Positions 15,925-25,183 of a stretch of DNA of 41,519 nucleotides are shown in pieces. Origin of the DNA: CAYGAM01 sp964347915 (GTDB taxonomy: Archaea > Thermoproteota > Nitrososphaeria > Nitrososphaerales > Nitrosopumilaceae); assembly GCA_964347915.1 (NCBI GenBank), contig CAYGAM010000008.1, forward strand, positions 1 through 41,519, written 5' to 3'. A program made the translations under genes and the position numbers. A model generated the notes under the pieces. That model saw nothing but the letters and a program-made list of their open reading frames with translations. It was not told the origin of the DNA and did no database searches. Every line of letters starts with the position of its first letter. Position 1 is the first letter of the stretch.

Positions 15925-16935
15925 ATGACATCAAAAAATACATCTTTAAACAGAGCAAGTGTAGCCAAAAAAGACGAGTTTTACACGCAGCTTTCAGACA
16001 TTGAAAAAGAGATGAGGCATTATAAAAAACATTTCAAGGGAAAAACCATACTCTGCAACTGCGATGACCCACGCGTAAGCAATTTCTTCCATTATTTCTC
16101 ATATAATTTTGAGCATTTGGGTTTGAAGAAACTGATCACTACATGCTACAAGAATCAGCAGGCAAACCTTTTCAGCAAGAATGATTCCGAGCGCGCAATA
16201 TACTTGGAATATGATGGCGACAAAAACAACAACCGGGTTCCTGATCCCAATGAAATAGGAATACACCATTTGAAAAAAGACGGAGATTTTCGCAGCGGCG
16301 AGTGCATTGAAATTCTGAAGCAGTCGGATGTTGTGGTGACAAATCCGCCGTTTTCTCTGTTCAGAGAGTATGCGGCGCAGCTGATGCAGTACAAAAAGAA
16401 ATTTCTGATCATTGGAAATCAAAATGCAGTAGCCTACAAAGAAATATTTCCGCTAATCCAAGATAATAAAATTTGGATGGGCTATTATTCGGGTGACATG
16501 GAATTTCAAGTTCCCGGCGATTACGAGCCCAAACAAACCCGGTATTGGGAAGATGAACATGGACAGAAATGGAGAAGTCTAGGTACTGCGTGCTGGTTCA
16601 CCAATCTTGATATTAAGAAACGACATGAAGACCTGATTCTTTACAAGAAATACAGTAGGAATGAGTATCTCAAATATGATAATTATGATGCCATAAACGT
16701 AGACAAGACAAAAGAAATCCCACTGGATTATGAGGGAGTGATGGGGGTTCCCATCACATTTCTAGACAAGTACAATCCAGAACAGTTTGATATTTTGGGA
16801 TGCGATTACAATGTTAAGCAAGGATTGTTGCCCGAATTGATCAACTCCGATTGGAAGGGCAAGATTGACCGCGGCTATATCAATGGCAAGCGCCTGTATT
16901 CTCGCATTTTTATCAGACATAAGAGGAAAACATGA
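15925..16935 (+). CDS. adenine-specific DNA methyltransferase, EcoRI (M.EcoRI) family
   Basis: A 336-residue protein. The N-terminal NRASVAKKDEFYTQLSDIEKEM and the catalytic NPPFSLFREY (N140) are typical of the EcoRI methylase family, which makes N6-methyladenine at the host's own restriction site. The sequence is AT-richer than its neighbours, suggesting transfer. A good Shine-Dalgarno-like aaggtg lies about 9 nt before the ATG, and the ATG overlaps an upstream-frame TGA. Its stop overlaps the next gene by 4 nt (ATGA). The recognition site cannot be read from sequence; GAATTC is only a family guess. Confidence 0.88.
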   Translation: MTSKNTSLNRASVAKKDEFYTQLSDIEKEMRHYKKHFKGKTILCNCDDPRVSNFFHYFSYNFEHLGLKKLITTCYKNQQANLFSKNDSERAIYLEYDGDKNNNRVPDPNEIGIHHLKKDGDFRSGECIEILKQSDVVVTNPPFSLFREYAAQLMQYKKKFLIIGNQNAVAYKEIFPLIQDNKIWMGYYSGDMEFQVPGDYEPKQTRYWEDEHGQKWRSLGTACWFTNLDIKKRHEDLILYKKYSRNEYLKYDNYDAINVDKTKEIPLDYEGVMGVPITFLDKYNPEQFDILGCDYNVKQGLLPELINSDWKGKIDRGYINGKRLYSRIFIRHKRKT

Positions 16936-18020
16936 TGGAAATAGAACACAAGAAAATTACCATACGCGAATTGTCTGAAGGTTATGTGGATAACGCGGAA
17001 AATGGAGTTTTTGGCTATGGTGGAAAACTGGATATCCGTCCGCCTTACCAGCGCGAGTTCATCTATAAGGATCGGCAACGCGATGCCGTAATTGATACGG
17101 TTACCAAAGGCTTTCCGCTCAATGTCATGTACTGGTCTGTACGCCAGGATGGAAACTATGAGATAATCGACGGGCAGCAACGGACTATTTCTGTATGCCA
17201 GTATGTCAATGGAGACTTTGCATATGAGTCGCGATTTTTTCATAATTTGCAGGATGATGAACAGAAAAAAATTCTTGATTATGATCTGATGATTTATCTG
17301 TGTAGCGGAGACAACAGTGAGAGGCTGCAGTGGTTCAAAACAATCAACATTGCAGGAGAGCAGCTTACAGATCAGGAGCTTCGAAACGCTGTTTATTCAG
17401 GAACATGGGTTTCTGATGCAAAACGCTATTTCAGCAAACCGGGGTGCGCCGCTCAGGGGCTTGCCGGTGATTATGTGAGCGGTAGTCCCATACGTCAGGA
17501 TTATCTTGAAACTGCCATAAGATGGATCTCAAAGGATAACATAGAAGAGTATATGGGGACGCACCAGCACGACCAGAACGCCAACATATTATGGAATCAT
17601 TTCCAGAGTGTGATTAACTGGGTTGCAGTCACCTTCAAAACAAAGAGAAAAAAGCCTATGCTGTGTGTTGAGTGGGGGCCATTGTATGATGAGTATAAGG
17701 ACATGCAGTTGGATACGGATGAGATTGAACTGGAAACAGAAAAACTGATGCTGGATGACGATGTCACAAAGAAGGGCGGGATTTATCCGTATATTCTGAC
17801 GCGTGATGAGAGACATCTCTCAATACGCGCATTTACTGACAGTATGAAACAAAAGGTCTATGAATTGCAGAAAGGCAAATGCGTAAAATGTGGAGAACAA
17901 TTTGAAGTGAGTGATATGGAGGCGGATCATATCAAGCCATGGCACGAAGGTGGAAAAACTACAGAGGAAAATTGTCAGCTGCTTTGCAAGGATGACAATC
18001 GCAGAAAATCAGGAAAATAG
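16932..18020 (+). CDS. DUF262-HNH nuclease, putative restriction partner
   Basis: A 362-residue protein. The N-terminal DUF262/ParB-like domain has PPYQREFIYKDRQRDAVIDT and DGQQRTIS (D80), a motif linked to NTP-dependent nucleases such as GmrSD. The C-terminal HNH domain has CVKCGEQF, ADHIKPWHEGGKT and NCQLLCKDDN. It is translationally coupled to the methyltransferase (ATGA), so a restriction role is likely, but a modification-dependent nuclease is also possible. AT-rich like its partner. Confidence 0.8.
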   Translation: MMEIEHKKITIRELSEGYVDNAENGVFGYGGKLDIRPPYQREFIYKDRQRDAVIDTVTKGFPLNVMYWSVRQDGNYEIIDGQQRTISVCQYVNGDFAYESRFFHNLQDDEQKKILDYDLMIYLCSGDNSERLQWFKTINIAGEQLTDQELRNAVYSGTWVSDAKRYFSKPGCAAQGLAGDYVSGSPIRQDYLETAIRWISKDNIEEYMGTHQHDQNANILWNHFQSVINWVAVTFKTKRKKPMLCVEWGPLYDEYKDMQLDTDEIELETEKLMLDDDVTKKGGIYPYILTRDERHLSIRAFTDSMKQKVYELQKGKCVKCGEQFEVSDMEADHIKPWHEGGKTTEENCQLLCKDDNRRKSGK

Positions 18021-18632
18021 GCATCTGTCGGCTTTGGGCCTGTTTACAGAAATCCATTTCGGCAGCCGTCAGATTCCATTGCCCGAATTGCTTACAGAAA
18101 TGGCGAGTCGGCAGGTCCGGCTTTTGCTTTGCAGTTGGCGTTCCTGCACTTCGTTCAGATGATCCATTCGGCAGTTCAGGTTCTGCCGGCGCTTTAGCAA
18201 GGAAGATCTGCCGCAAAGTTGCATGAGCGCGGCAGTTGTCATATGCTGCCATCGCCCTCCGGTCTATTGCCGTCATGCCTCACTACTCTGATCTTTGCAA
18301 GCCTTTCAGGCCCCGCCTCGGCGGCATCAAGTGCGTCTCAAGGGACACACAAAAACGAGTACGGCGAATCTCAGTCCTGTTATCACACCGCGCATGCCAA
18401 GCTCGCCGTTTTCCATTGGGGGCGCAAATGCATTTTTGAATGTCTTTTGGCTGGAGGAATCCTGCAATGTCATTCTTTCTTCTCCAGGATAGTTGGCGTG
18501 CTGCTTTTTGGGCTTTAGAGACTGCTCCATACTGATGCCGATGCAGTCATGAGAACATCCAGTCCGCCTCGCCGAACCGGCAGCCGAGCGTCCTGAAGAT
18601 ACTCTTATAGCATGTATGAGCAGATTTGGCGC
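18021..18632. other. intergenic region after the R-M island
   Basis: About 610 bp with no gene I can support. A minus-strand reading near 18327-18530 starts MEQSLKPKKQHANYPGEERM but has no recognised family. Short tttacagaaat/cttacagaaat segments followed by cggcag recur near 18042 and 18090. A symmetric TATA-like actcttatag at 18601-18610 begins the egsA transcript. Confidence 0.4.
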
Positions 18633-18695
18633 GTGAAGATGGGCTGTGCATTGCGCAATATGCGGGTTCTGGCGGCGTGTGACTGGACGGCATGA
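18633..18695 (+). CDS. candidate leader peptide ORF upstream of egsA
   Basis: GTG 18633 lies 27 nt from the TATA-like cttatag centred at 18606, so it would be at the 5' end of a leaderless transcript. The 20 codons (VKMGCALRNMRVLAACDWTA) end in TGA that overlaps the egsA ATG as ATGA. This geometry suggests that egsA translation depends on reading this short ORF. It may be only a by-product of the leader sequence. Confidence 0.4.
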   Translation: MKMGCALRNMRVLAACDWTA

Positions 18696-19753
18696 CGCAT
18701 CAAGGATCACTTTCAGGACATGTTATGGAGCTGCCGCGCCTGATTGTAATTGGAGAGAGAAACATAAGCGGCATTGGAAATTTCCTTGGCGCGCTGTCAA
18801 ATCCAAAGCGCGTATCGCTCGTATCCGGACTGAATGTAAAAAGATTGATTCAGGACAAAATAGAGGATTCCCTTAGGCAGTCAGGCATCGAATACCAGTG
18901 GCGCTCTGCGCCGGAGAGCAGCATCGGCGCTCTGAAGATTTTAGAAGAGCAGGTAAGAGAGGACGGCAGCCAGCTTATTGCCGGCATAGGCGGAGGAAAG
19001 GCTGTCGACGCCGCAAAGATGACCGCATTCAATCTGCAGGTGCCTTTTGTCAGCGTGCCCACGGCCGCATCGCATGATGGAATTGCCAGCCCGTTTGTTT
19101 CATTAAAGAGCGACAAGCCTCACTCCATTGTGGCCACGGCCCCGCTCGGAGTCTTTGTGGACATCGATATCATCAAGAGCGCTCCCCGCAGGCTGCTGTC
19201 CAGCGGATGCGGCGATCTTATTGCGAATCTGGTTGCAGTAAGCGACTGGAAGCTTGGAAGCGACAGGACTGGCGAATATTACGGCATATACTCGGCAAGC
19301 CTGGCTACAATGAGCGCAAAGATTGTGATGGAAAATTCGGCCCGCTTTGCAAAAGAAGGCATGGACGAGCGGGTAATAGTTGAGGCGCTGATAAGCGCAG
19401 GCGTAGCGTCCTGCATTGCCGGAAGCAGCAGGCCGTGTTCCGGTTCCGAGCATCTCTTTTCGCATGCGCTGGATCAGCTGGCTCCCGAGATTGGAATGCA
19501 TGGAGAAAAATGCGGAATAGGCGCAATCATGATGGCAAAGCTGCAGGGACAGAACTGGAAGGAGATTGCACAGGCGCTCAAGAACGTAGGCGCTCCCACA
19601 ACTGCCGGCGAGATTGGGCTGGACAGGGACACGCTTGTGCAGGCGCTGAAAATAGCCCAGGACATGAGGCCTGAAAGATACACCATCCTAAAAGAGAACG
19701 GGATGACCAGAGAGAAGGCAGTTGCTCTTGCAGAAGAGACCAGCGTGCTCTGA
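18692..19753 (+). CDS. egsA: sn-glycerol-1-phosphate dehydrogenase
   Basis: A 353-residue iron-alcohol-dehydrogenase-like enzyme that makes the glycerol-1-phosphate backbone of archaeal membrane lipids from dihydroxyacetone phosphate with NAD(P)H. Motifs are GIGGGKAVDAAKM (nucleotide binding), VPTAASHDGIASP, SGCGDLIAN and the metal-binding GSEHLFSHALD and HGEKCGIG histidines. The start may be ATG 18692 (coupled to the leader ORF) or ATG 18725 (MELPRLIVIGE), which begins at the conserved region. This gene is a strong archaeal marker. Confidence 0.94.
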   Translation: MTHQGSLSGHVMELPRLIVIGERNISGIGNFLGALSNPKRVSLVSGLNVKRLIQDKIEDSLRQSGIEYQWRSAPESSIGALKILEEQVREDGSQLIAGIGGGKAVDAAKMTAFNLQVPFVSVPTAASHDGIASPFVSLKSDKPHSIVATAPLGVFVDIDIIKSAPRRLLSSGCGDLIANLVAVSDWKLGSDRTGEYYGIYSASLATMSAKIVMENSARFAKEGMDERVIVEALISAGVASCIAGSSRPCSGSEHLFSHALDQLAPEIGMHGEKCGIGAIMMAKLQGQNWKEIAQALKNVGAPTTAGEIGLDRDTLVQALKIAQDMRPERYTILKENGMTREKAVALAEETSVL

Positions 19754-19828
19754 ATAGTCCAGGCGTGTCGGCGCAGGGGCGTGCTGCCGCATGCGCGCAG
19801 GCATGGCAAAAGGCGGGTGCGTGATGCG

Positions 19829-21271
19829 CTAGAAAGATGTGGTTTTAGTTTCGGACTCTTGGGGCGCCGGTTCTGATTCTGCCGGTTCCTGGGGTTTTGA
19901 TTCTTCCTGGGAGCCGGGAATGCTTTGATCCTCGGACGGCGAATTGCCGGCGTCCTGGGCAGTTGATTCTGATTCCTGGGAGTCAGTGTCTTGCGCTGCT
20001 GGTTCAGAGTCTTCCTGGGCTGCGGTCTCTGATTCCTGGGCAGGCGGTTCCTGGCCTGCTGGTTCCTGTGAAGTTGATTCCTGCAACGAGGCATTCCTGC
20101 GGATTTGTTCGGCAAGCTCTTCGTCTGTCGGATCTTCGGATTCGGGCTCTTGGGGCGCCGGCTCTTCCTGGGGTGCAGGTTCTGATTCTGCCGGTTCCTG
20201 GGGTTTTGACTCTTCTTGGGAAGCCGGTTCTTCGGATTCGGGCTTTGTTCCAAGTATGTCTTTCATTTCTGACTCGCTGATTATTTCGTGCGAACCTTGG
20301 ATATCTTTATGCGGCTCAATTGCATGAAGGAGCAGCTCTTGCCCCCGATAATAGTAGCAAGAGTCCGACTCTTCGCTTTTCTGAATCCGGTACTTGAGGA
20401 TTTTCTGGGAGTCAGAGTCCTGGGATGCTGATTCAGAGTCTTCCTGGGCTGCGGTCTCGGATTCCTGGGCAGGCGGTTCCTGGCCTGCCGGTTCCTGGGA
20501 GCCTGATTCCTTCAGCCCAGAGTATTTTCCGGCACCGAGTTTCAGAGATTCCAGCGTCCGGGAGTCCGCAGGCTCTGCTACAGGCTGGGGGTTTTCATTG
20601 ACGTATGATTCTACAAATACCACAGCAGTCAGCGTATTCACATACTCAAAGAGATTGGAAGAAAGGCTGCGCTTTATGTCAGGCAGTCTTGAAGCGCCGA
20701 AAAGTGTTTTGGGAATCTCTATTGTAACCTTGTTGTCCTGAAGAGTTGGCGGCTCGCTGTCATAGTCAACTAACACCGCTTCTGTCAGCGCCTCTACTTT
20801 TTCATAATCTTCCTGCAGGTGCTTGAGCACGGTTCCTTCAAATACGATGGTCTTGCCGGCATGCTTGTGATTATAGTCGACTTGGACGCGTCCCGAGCCG
20901 ATATGCCGGACAATGCAGGAGCGGTTGTCCAGATCGACAGTATCGCCGACCGATATCTTTTCCGCATCATCGCCAAACTTGCGGCGCGGGACCATTTTTA
21001 TCTTTTTAGTATCTCTTTCGCCGAACGCGCTTGAGGATTCGACCTCGGCATTCAGCTTTTGGCCTACCGCTGCGCTCATCAAAGCCTCTTCAAATCCCCG
21101 CAGAACAGGAAAATGAAATTTTCCCAGAGATACTAGCATCGGCGTCAGCTTGATTGAATTGTCCGGACTGCTTTCCGCCAGCGTCCTGTCCGTAGTTTCT
21201 ATTATCTTGCCGCTGTCTTTTATTTTCGCGCTATACTCAACTAGCAGCAAAGAGCCGGATTGAAAAGGCAA
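19829..21271 (-). CDS. FKBP-type peptidyl-prolyl isomerase with long Ser/Glu/Gln/Pro-rich tail
   Basis: About 480 residues. The first ~150 form a SlyD-like FKBP with an inserted flap domain (SLLLVEYSAKIKDSGK, VLRGFEEALMSAAVGQK, VQVDYNHKHAGKTIVFEG), catalysing prolyl isomerisation and chaperoning. A second region continues to about residue 240. The C-terminal half is low-complexity with SQEP/AQE repeats: two units starting SQEPAGQEPPAQESETAAQE and two starting SQEESKPQEPAESEPAPQE, around a globular-looking stretch (YYYRGQELLLHAIEPHKDIQ). I place the start at TTG 21271, 28 nt from TATA element cttaatatat (21295-21304); the ATG at 21295 lies inside that box. Confidence 0.82.
   Translation of the reverse strand: MPFQSGSLLLVEYSAKIKDSGKIIETTDRTLAESSPDNSIKLTPMLVSLGKFHFPVLRGFEEALMSAAVGQKLNAEVESSSAFGERDTKKIKMVPRRKFGDDAEKISVGDTVDLDNRSCIVRHIGSGRVQVDYNHKHAGKTIVFEGTVLKHLQEDYEKVEALTEAVLVDYDSEPPTLQDNKVTIEIPKTLFGASRLPDIKRSLSSNLFEYVNTLTAVVFVESYVNENPQPVAEPADSRTLESLKLGAGKYSGLKESGSQEPAGQEPPAQESETAAQEDSESASQDSDSQKILKYRIQKSEESDSCYYYRGQELLLHAIEPHKDIQGSHEIISESEMKDILGTKPESEEPASQEESKPQEPAESEPAPQEEPAPQEPESEDPTDEELAEQIRRNASLQESTSQEPAGQEPPAQESETAAQEDSEPAAQDTDSQESESTAQDAGNSPSEDQSIPGSQEESKPQEPAESEPAPQESETKTTSF
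19855..20500. repeat. internal duplications in the FKBP tail
   Basis: Two direct repeats about 65 nt long (20004-20068 and 20432-20497, two mismatches) encode the AGQEPPAQESETAAQE blocks. A second pair, near 19863-19918 and 20173-20229, encodes the EESKPQEPAESEP blocks. Near-identity at the DNA level argues for recent duplication rather than convergent low complexity. Confidence 0.75.
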
Positions 21272-21354
21272 TAAAACCGATCCTTCATGTTCCATATATT
21301 AAGCTAAATGAGATGCTGCGTGCATTTCCAGATTCGGCATGGCGCGCCAGGCAG

Positions 21355-22500
21355 TCAGAGATCGGCGAGCTTTGCGTCCGCAATCTCCAGTCCTGCCTTG
21401 GTATCGGTCTGATAGCCCATCATTGCAAGCGTGGAAGATATTGCCGATATTGTTCTCATAACATGGTACCTGCCGACCTCGCCCATGCAGCCTACGCGAA
21501 ACACCTTGCCCTTGAGATTCCCAAAGCCTCCGGCTACAAGCACGCGAAACTTTTTTGCCAGCGTATCCCTAAAGGTGCGATCTTCCAGCCCCTCAAGGTA
21601 GTTTAGAGCAATCACCACGGTAGAGCGCGAGTCCTCCCTTGCAAACGGCGTCAATCCTATTGCATCAAGGCCCGAGTAGAGCGCCTTGGAGCATATTCTA
21701 TGGCGCCTTATTCTGTTATCCAGCCCCTCTTCCAGTATGATGTTCATAGCCTCATTGTACGCGTACAGCAGCGGCAGGGCCGGAGTGAACGGCGTATGCT
21801 TTGATTCGTCATAATACTTGAAGTATCTTGGCAGGTTAAAGTACATTGTATTAGGCGGATTGTCAATCATGTACTTTTTTGTCCTAGCGTTGACGCATAT
21901 CGGCGATATTCCCGGCGGCGCGGCAAATGCCTTTTGCGCTCCGGTCATTGCAATGTCAACGCCCCACTTGTCCATGGCCAGCTCTTCGCCGCCCACGATG
22001 GATACGCCGTCAACCACATAGAATGCATCGTTTCGAGACGCAAGATCCTTTACGCGGTCAAGATAGTTTATCATCGTGCCGGTGGATGTTTCGTTCCAGA
22101 CGCAGTAAAACGCCTTGACATCCTTGTTGTTGTCAAACGCTTCCTTGACCTGATCGAATGTCGCATTCTCTCCAGGAGCAGTCTCCAGCTTGACAACATC
22201 CGCTCCTGCCCACGACAGCATCTGCGACAGCCTGCTGCTAAACTCGCCGTTTACTGGAATTATTACCTTGTCTCCCTTTTTGACCAGGTTTACAACGCCG
22301 GCCTCTACTGCGCCCGTGCCCGATGCAGAAAGGCATACCGCTTCGCCTTCTGTCCTAAATACGCTCTTTGTCTTGGATACGCACTGCTCATAAAGCTCCA
22401 CAAAGTCGTCGCTGCGGTGGTTGATCATGGGAACGTACATTGCGCGCATGACGCGCTCGGGCACGTTTGTGGGCCCCGGCAGCATAACCAAATATTCCAA
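21355..22500 (-). CDS. class V aminotransferase (alanine-glyoxylate / serine-pyruvate type)
   Basis: A 381-residue PLP enzyme. The N-terminal MLPGPTNVPERVMRAM, the PLP-phosphate motif SASGTGAVEAG, VDGVSIVGGEELAMDKWGVD and the Schiff-base lysine in MTGAQKAFAAPPG are classical for this subfamily. It should transaminate between alanine or serine and glyoxylate or pyruvate. The start is TTG 22500 or ATG 22485; a TATA-like ttataaataa lies at about 22533-22542. Confidence 0.9.
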   Translation of the reverse strand: MEYLVMLPGPTNVPERVMRAMYVPMINHRSDDFVELYEQCVSKTKSVFRTEGEAVCLSASGTGAVEAGVVNLVKKGDKVIIPVNGEFSSRLSQMLSWAGADVVKLETAPGENATFDQVKEAFDNNKDVKAFYCVWNETSTGTMINYLDRVKDLASRNDAFYVVDGVSIVGGEELAMDKWGVDIAMTGAQKAFAAPPGISPICVNARTKKYMIDNPPNTMYFNLPRYFKYYDESKHTPFTPALPLLYAYNEAMNIILEEGLDNRIRRHRICSKALYSGLDAIGLTPFAREDSRSTVVIALNYLEGLEDRTFRDTLAKKFRVLVAGGFGNLKGKVFRVGCMGEVGRYHVMRTISAISSTLAMMGYQTDTKAGLEIADAKLADL

Positions 22501-22537
22501 GCACTGTCTCCTGCTTACACGCTTGTGCGAGCATTAT

Positions 22538-23086
22538 TTATAATTTGAATTTCGCCAGCCTGCCTGGCGCGTTTATTCTTTCAAGAACCGAGGCGGCGCC
22601 GGCCGGCACAAGCTCAAGATACCCTGCATCTCCCCTTTGCATCATGAAGCGGATGGCCGTTCCGGAAAGCGTGTCCCTGCTTATCATCTCCGGCTCTACC
22701 ACCCTGATGCCGCGCTCGCGGTGCAGCCTGGCAGTCATTGCGTCGGCGGTAAATACGACATCGTACCCGGGTATCATTTTCTCAATGCATTTTATCCATT
22801 CCCTGTGATCGTCCGCGTCGGGTACGGCAAATATCTTGACTCTGCTCAGAGTCCTGGAATCAAGGGATTTTTCGATCATCTCCCTTCTCTCCTCCACGGT
22901 AAACGGATTGCTTTCATCCAGCGGCTTGTTGGAGCTTCCTATTCCCAGGTACAGCGTGCCGACCTGCTTTGCTGCGCCAAGTATGATATCAAGGTGTCCC
23001 AAGTGAAGCGGCTGAAACCTGCCTACCAGCAGGCCGCGCGCATTCCCAGGCGCGTCTCCGCCCTGTTCAATCTTCTGCCCAGGCAT
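22538..23086 (-). CDS. nadM: nicotinamide-nucleotide adenylyltransferase
   Basis: A 182-residue archaeal NMN adenylyltransferase that forms NAD from NMN and ATP. The nucleotidyltransferase signature GRFQPLHLGHL is at residues 22-32, and the second ATP-binding motif is SGTAIR near residue 148. A TATA-like gctttaaac is centred about 29 nt upstream of the ATG on the minus strand. The 203 nt to the divergent rtcA hold nothing else. Confidence 0.92.
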   Translation of the reverse strand: MPGQKIEQGGDAPGNARGLLVGRFQPLHLGHLDIILGAAKQVGTLYLGIGSSNKPLDESNPFTVEERREMIEKSLDSRTLSRVKIFAVPDADDHREWIKCIEKMIPGYDVVFTADAMTARLHRERGIRVVEPEMISRDTLSGTAIRFMMQRGDAGYLELVPAGAASVLERINAPGRLAKFKL

Positions 23087-23289
23087 TGAGTGAGGCGGGC
23101 GCGTTTTTTTGGTTTAAAGCTTTGCCCGGCTTTTTCAGAAAAGCTGCCGGCGGGCGGTTTCTTGCCCAGGCTCCTGTTCCGGCAGCGCATCATTGCGCCG
23201 GCAGGATGCCGCAGCCAAACGCTCCGATTGCAGATTCTTGCGCTGGTGCAAATGTCAACATTTTTGAATCTCGCTTTTGATAACAGGAC

Positions 23290-24309
23290 ATGGAATGCAT
23301 TGGCATAGACGGCTCCCGCGGCGAGGGCGGCGGACAGATTCTGCGCACTGCGGCAAGCCTGTCCTGCATAACAGGAACTCCCATACATATAGAAAACATA
23401 CGCCGCGGCAGAAAAATTCCCGGTCTCCGGCCGCAGCATCTGGCTGCAATAAGGCTGCTTGCCAGAATATGCGATGCAAAGACAGACGGGCTGAGCGCGG
23501 GATCAGAGAGCCTGACGTTTGAGCCGGGCGCAGTACAAAGCATGGAATTGGAGTACGATGTGGGAACAGCCGGCTCGATCCCGCTCGTTCTGCAGACTGT
23601 CATACTTCCAGCGGCAGCCGCCGCAAAGAGGCTGCGCCTGAATATTGCGGGCGGCACGGACGTATCATGGAGTCCCACCATGGACTATACCAGGCATGTG
23701 CTGTCTTGCGCATACTCAAGAATGGGAGTCAATTTTTCAGCAGAAGTGAGGGCGCGCGGATACTATCCAAAGGGCGGAGGCAGGGTAGCGCTGGAGGTTC
23801 ATCCGTCAAAGGATATCGTACCGGTGTCGCTGACAGAGAGAACTGGACGGATTGCCAACCTGTTTTGCGCGTACCGGGGCTGCAGGGAGCAGGCGCTGCA
23901 GGCAGTCAGGCGGTTGCAGGAAGATGTCAGACATGGCGGATTTGAGGTCAATTCGTACGTGCGCGAAGAGCGCGCGGCATGCAGCGGCGGTGCCGTTCTT
24001 GTCTGCTCCCAGGACGCGTCGTCAGTTGCGGGCGCGGACGGACTGGCTGGACGGGACGGATTTCCAAGCGATGTGGCAGGCAGATTCCTTGATTCAAGCG
24101 CAGTGGACGCCAACCTGGCGGACATGCTTGTGCTTCCTGCCAGCATAGCCGGCGGCACCACCATATACAGGACAAGCCGCATAACAGAGCACCTGAAGAC
24201 GGTTCTTTACGTGGCGTCAAAGATGACAGGATGCAGGTACGGAATAGGGCGGCTGGACGGCGAGTACGAAGTCAGAATAAGCGGAAACTCAGACGCCCGC
24301 GTCCAGTAA
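23290..24309 (+). CDS. rtcA: RNA 3'-terminal phosphate cyclase
   Basis: A 339-residue RtcA. It activates RNA 3'-phosphates with ATP to 2',3'-cyclic phosphates. The N-terminal DGSRGEGGGQILRTAASLS and GLRPQHLAAI, the central GGTDVSWSPTMDY and the C-terminal IAGGTTIYRTSRITEHLKT (catalytic histidine) are diagnostic. The 3' end overlaps the convergent CopD-like gene by 21 nt. Confidence 0.94.
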   Translation: MECIGIDGSRGEGGGQILRTAASLSCITGTPIHIENIRRGRKIPGLRPQHLAAIRLLARICDAKTDGLSAGSESLTFEPGAVQSMELEYDVGTAGSIPLVLQTVILPAAAAAKRLRLNIAGGTDVSWSPTMDYTRHVLSCAYSRMGVNFSAEVRARGYYPKGGGRVALEVHPSKDIVPVSLTERTGRIANLFCAYRGCREQALQAVRRLQEDVRHGGFEVNSYVREERAACSGGAVLVCSQDASSVAGADGLAGRDGFPSDVAGRFLDSSAVDANLADMLVLPASIAGGTTIYRTSRITEHLKTVLYVASKMTGCRYGIGRLDGEYEVRISGNSDARVQ

Positions 24310-24783
24310 TGCGGCAAAGAAGAGTATTGCAACGGATATCACCGTAATTACTTCGCCAAGAATGATGATCTTTTTTCGCACTTTCTGCACCTGGCGCTCG
24401 GTGAGCTCTTTTGCCATGATTCTTTTTTCCGCCTTGGCGTCTATCACCTTGACATGCACCGCGTACGTCACGATTACCGCAGCCGTCAGAATAATCTTGA
24501 TCACAAGATACACGCCGTAGCTCGTCTCCAGAAGCAGATCAGGATGGGACAAAAGCCCGCGCGCATTATACACTCCGGTGGCAATCAGGACGGCAAGCGC
24601 CGGTATTGCTATGAGGTTAAAGCGCCGGCCCACCCTGATCATCAGGCTGATTCGCTCTTCCAGGCTCAGCGCGGACTGCTTGAGAATGGGAGCAAGCACA
24701 GCGCCCAGGAATATGCCGCCGCCTACCCAGATGGCGGCAGAGACAAGATGAACCCATGTGAGGAGGGCGTTCTCTATTGCCAC
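24289..24783 (-). CDS. CopD-like integral membrane protein
   Basis: About 164 residues with four hydrophobic segments. The first, NALLTWVHLVSAAIWVGGGIF, carries the conserved His of the CopD/YebZ family involved in copper homeostasis or redox. The loops are Lys/Glu-rich. I choose GTG 24783: a TATA-like aatacataatatt is centred about 25 nt upstream, whereas a longer reading to 24954 adds an uninformative leader. Copper is important to ammonia oxidisers, but its role here is inferred. Confidence 0.7.
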   Translation of the reverse strand: MAIENALLTWVHLVSAAIWVGGGIFLGAVLAPILKQSALSLEERISLMIRVGRRFNLIAIPALAVLIATGVYNARGLLSHPDLLLETSYGVYLVIKIILTAAVIVTYAVHVKVIDAKAEKRIMAKELTERQVQKVRKKIIILGEVITVISVAILFFAALLDAGV

Positions 24784-25183
24784 AGATAGCAGGCTGGGCG
24801 CTAATATTATGTATTTTTGGTTGACTGCGTGCCAGGATAGCAGGAACGGCTTGCATTCAGTGTGACGCCTTGCCGGGCCGGCCTTGTTGAGAACGCAAAA
24901 GTTGCTTCCAGGCGCGGCTGCGCGCGGATGCAAGATGGCAGCCTGAGGCATCATTGAGTTTATTCCTGTGTCTGAAGCGGGCGCGCTCTTGTGCAGTTTT
25001 CCTGCGCCGCGTCCGGCGCAGGCCCAAATGCCAGCTTGCGAAAATTAATGCAGAGGAGCGGCGCCTGCGTCCAATACGCGCGGACGCAGAACATAGAGGC
25101 GCGCTTCAGGCACGGCATGAGCGCGGCAAAAAAGAGCAGGCGTTTGCGTTTGACATTTAAGGAAATGCAAAGAGAGATGACTG

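Noticed and set aside
19474..20253. 259-residue Asn/Arg/Pro-rich minus-strand frame
   Set aside because: It runs antisense to egsA and in another frame through the FKBP tail repeats; its composition reflects the repeats.
24784..24954. 57-residue N-terminal extension of the CopD-like protein
   Set aside because: The TATA box lies within it, so the leaderless start at GTG 24783 is preferred.
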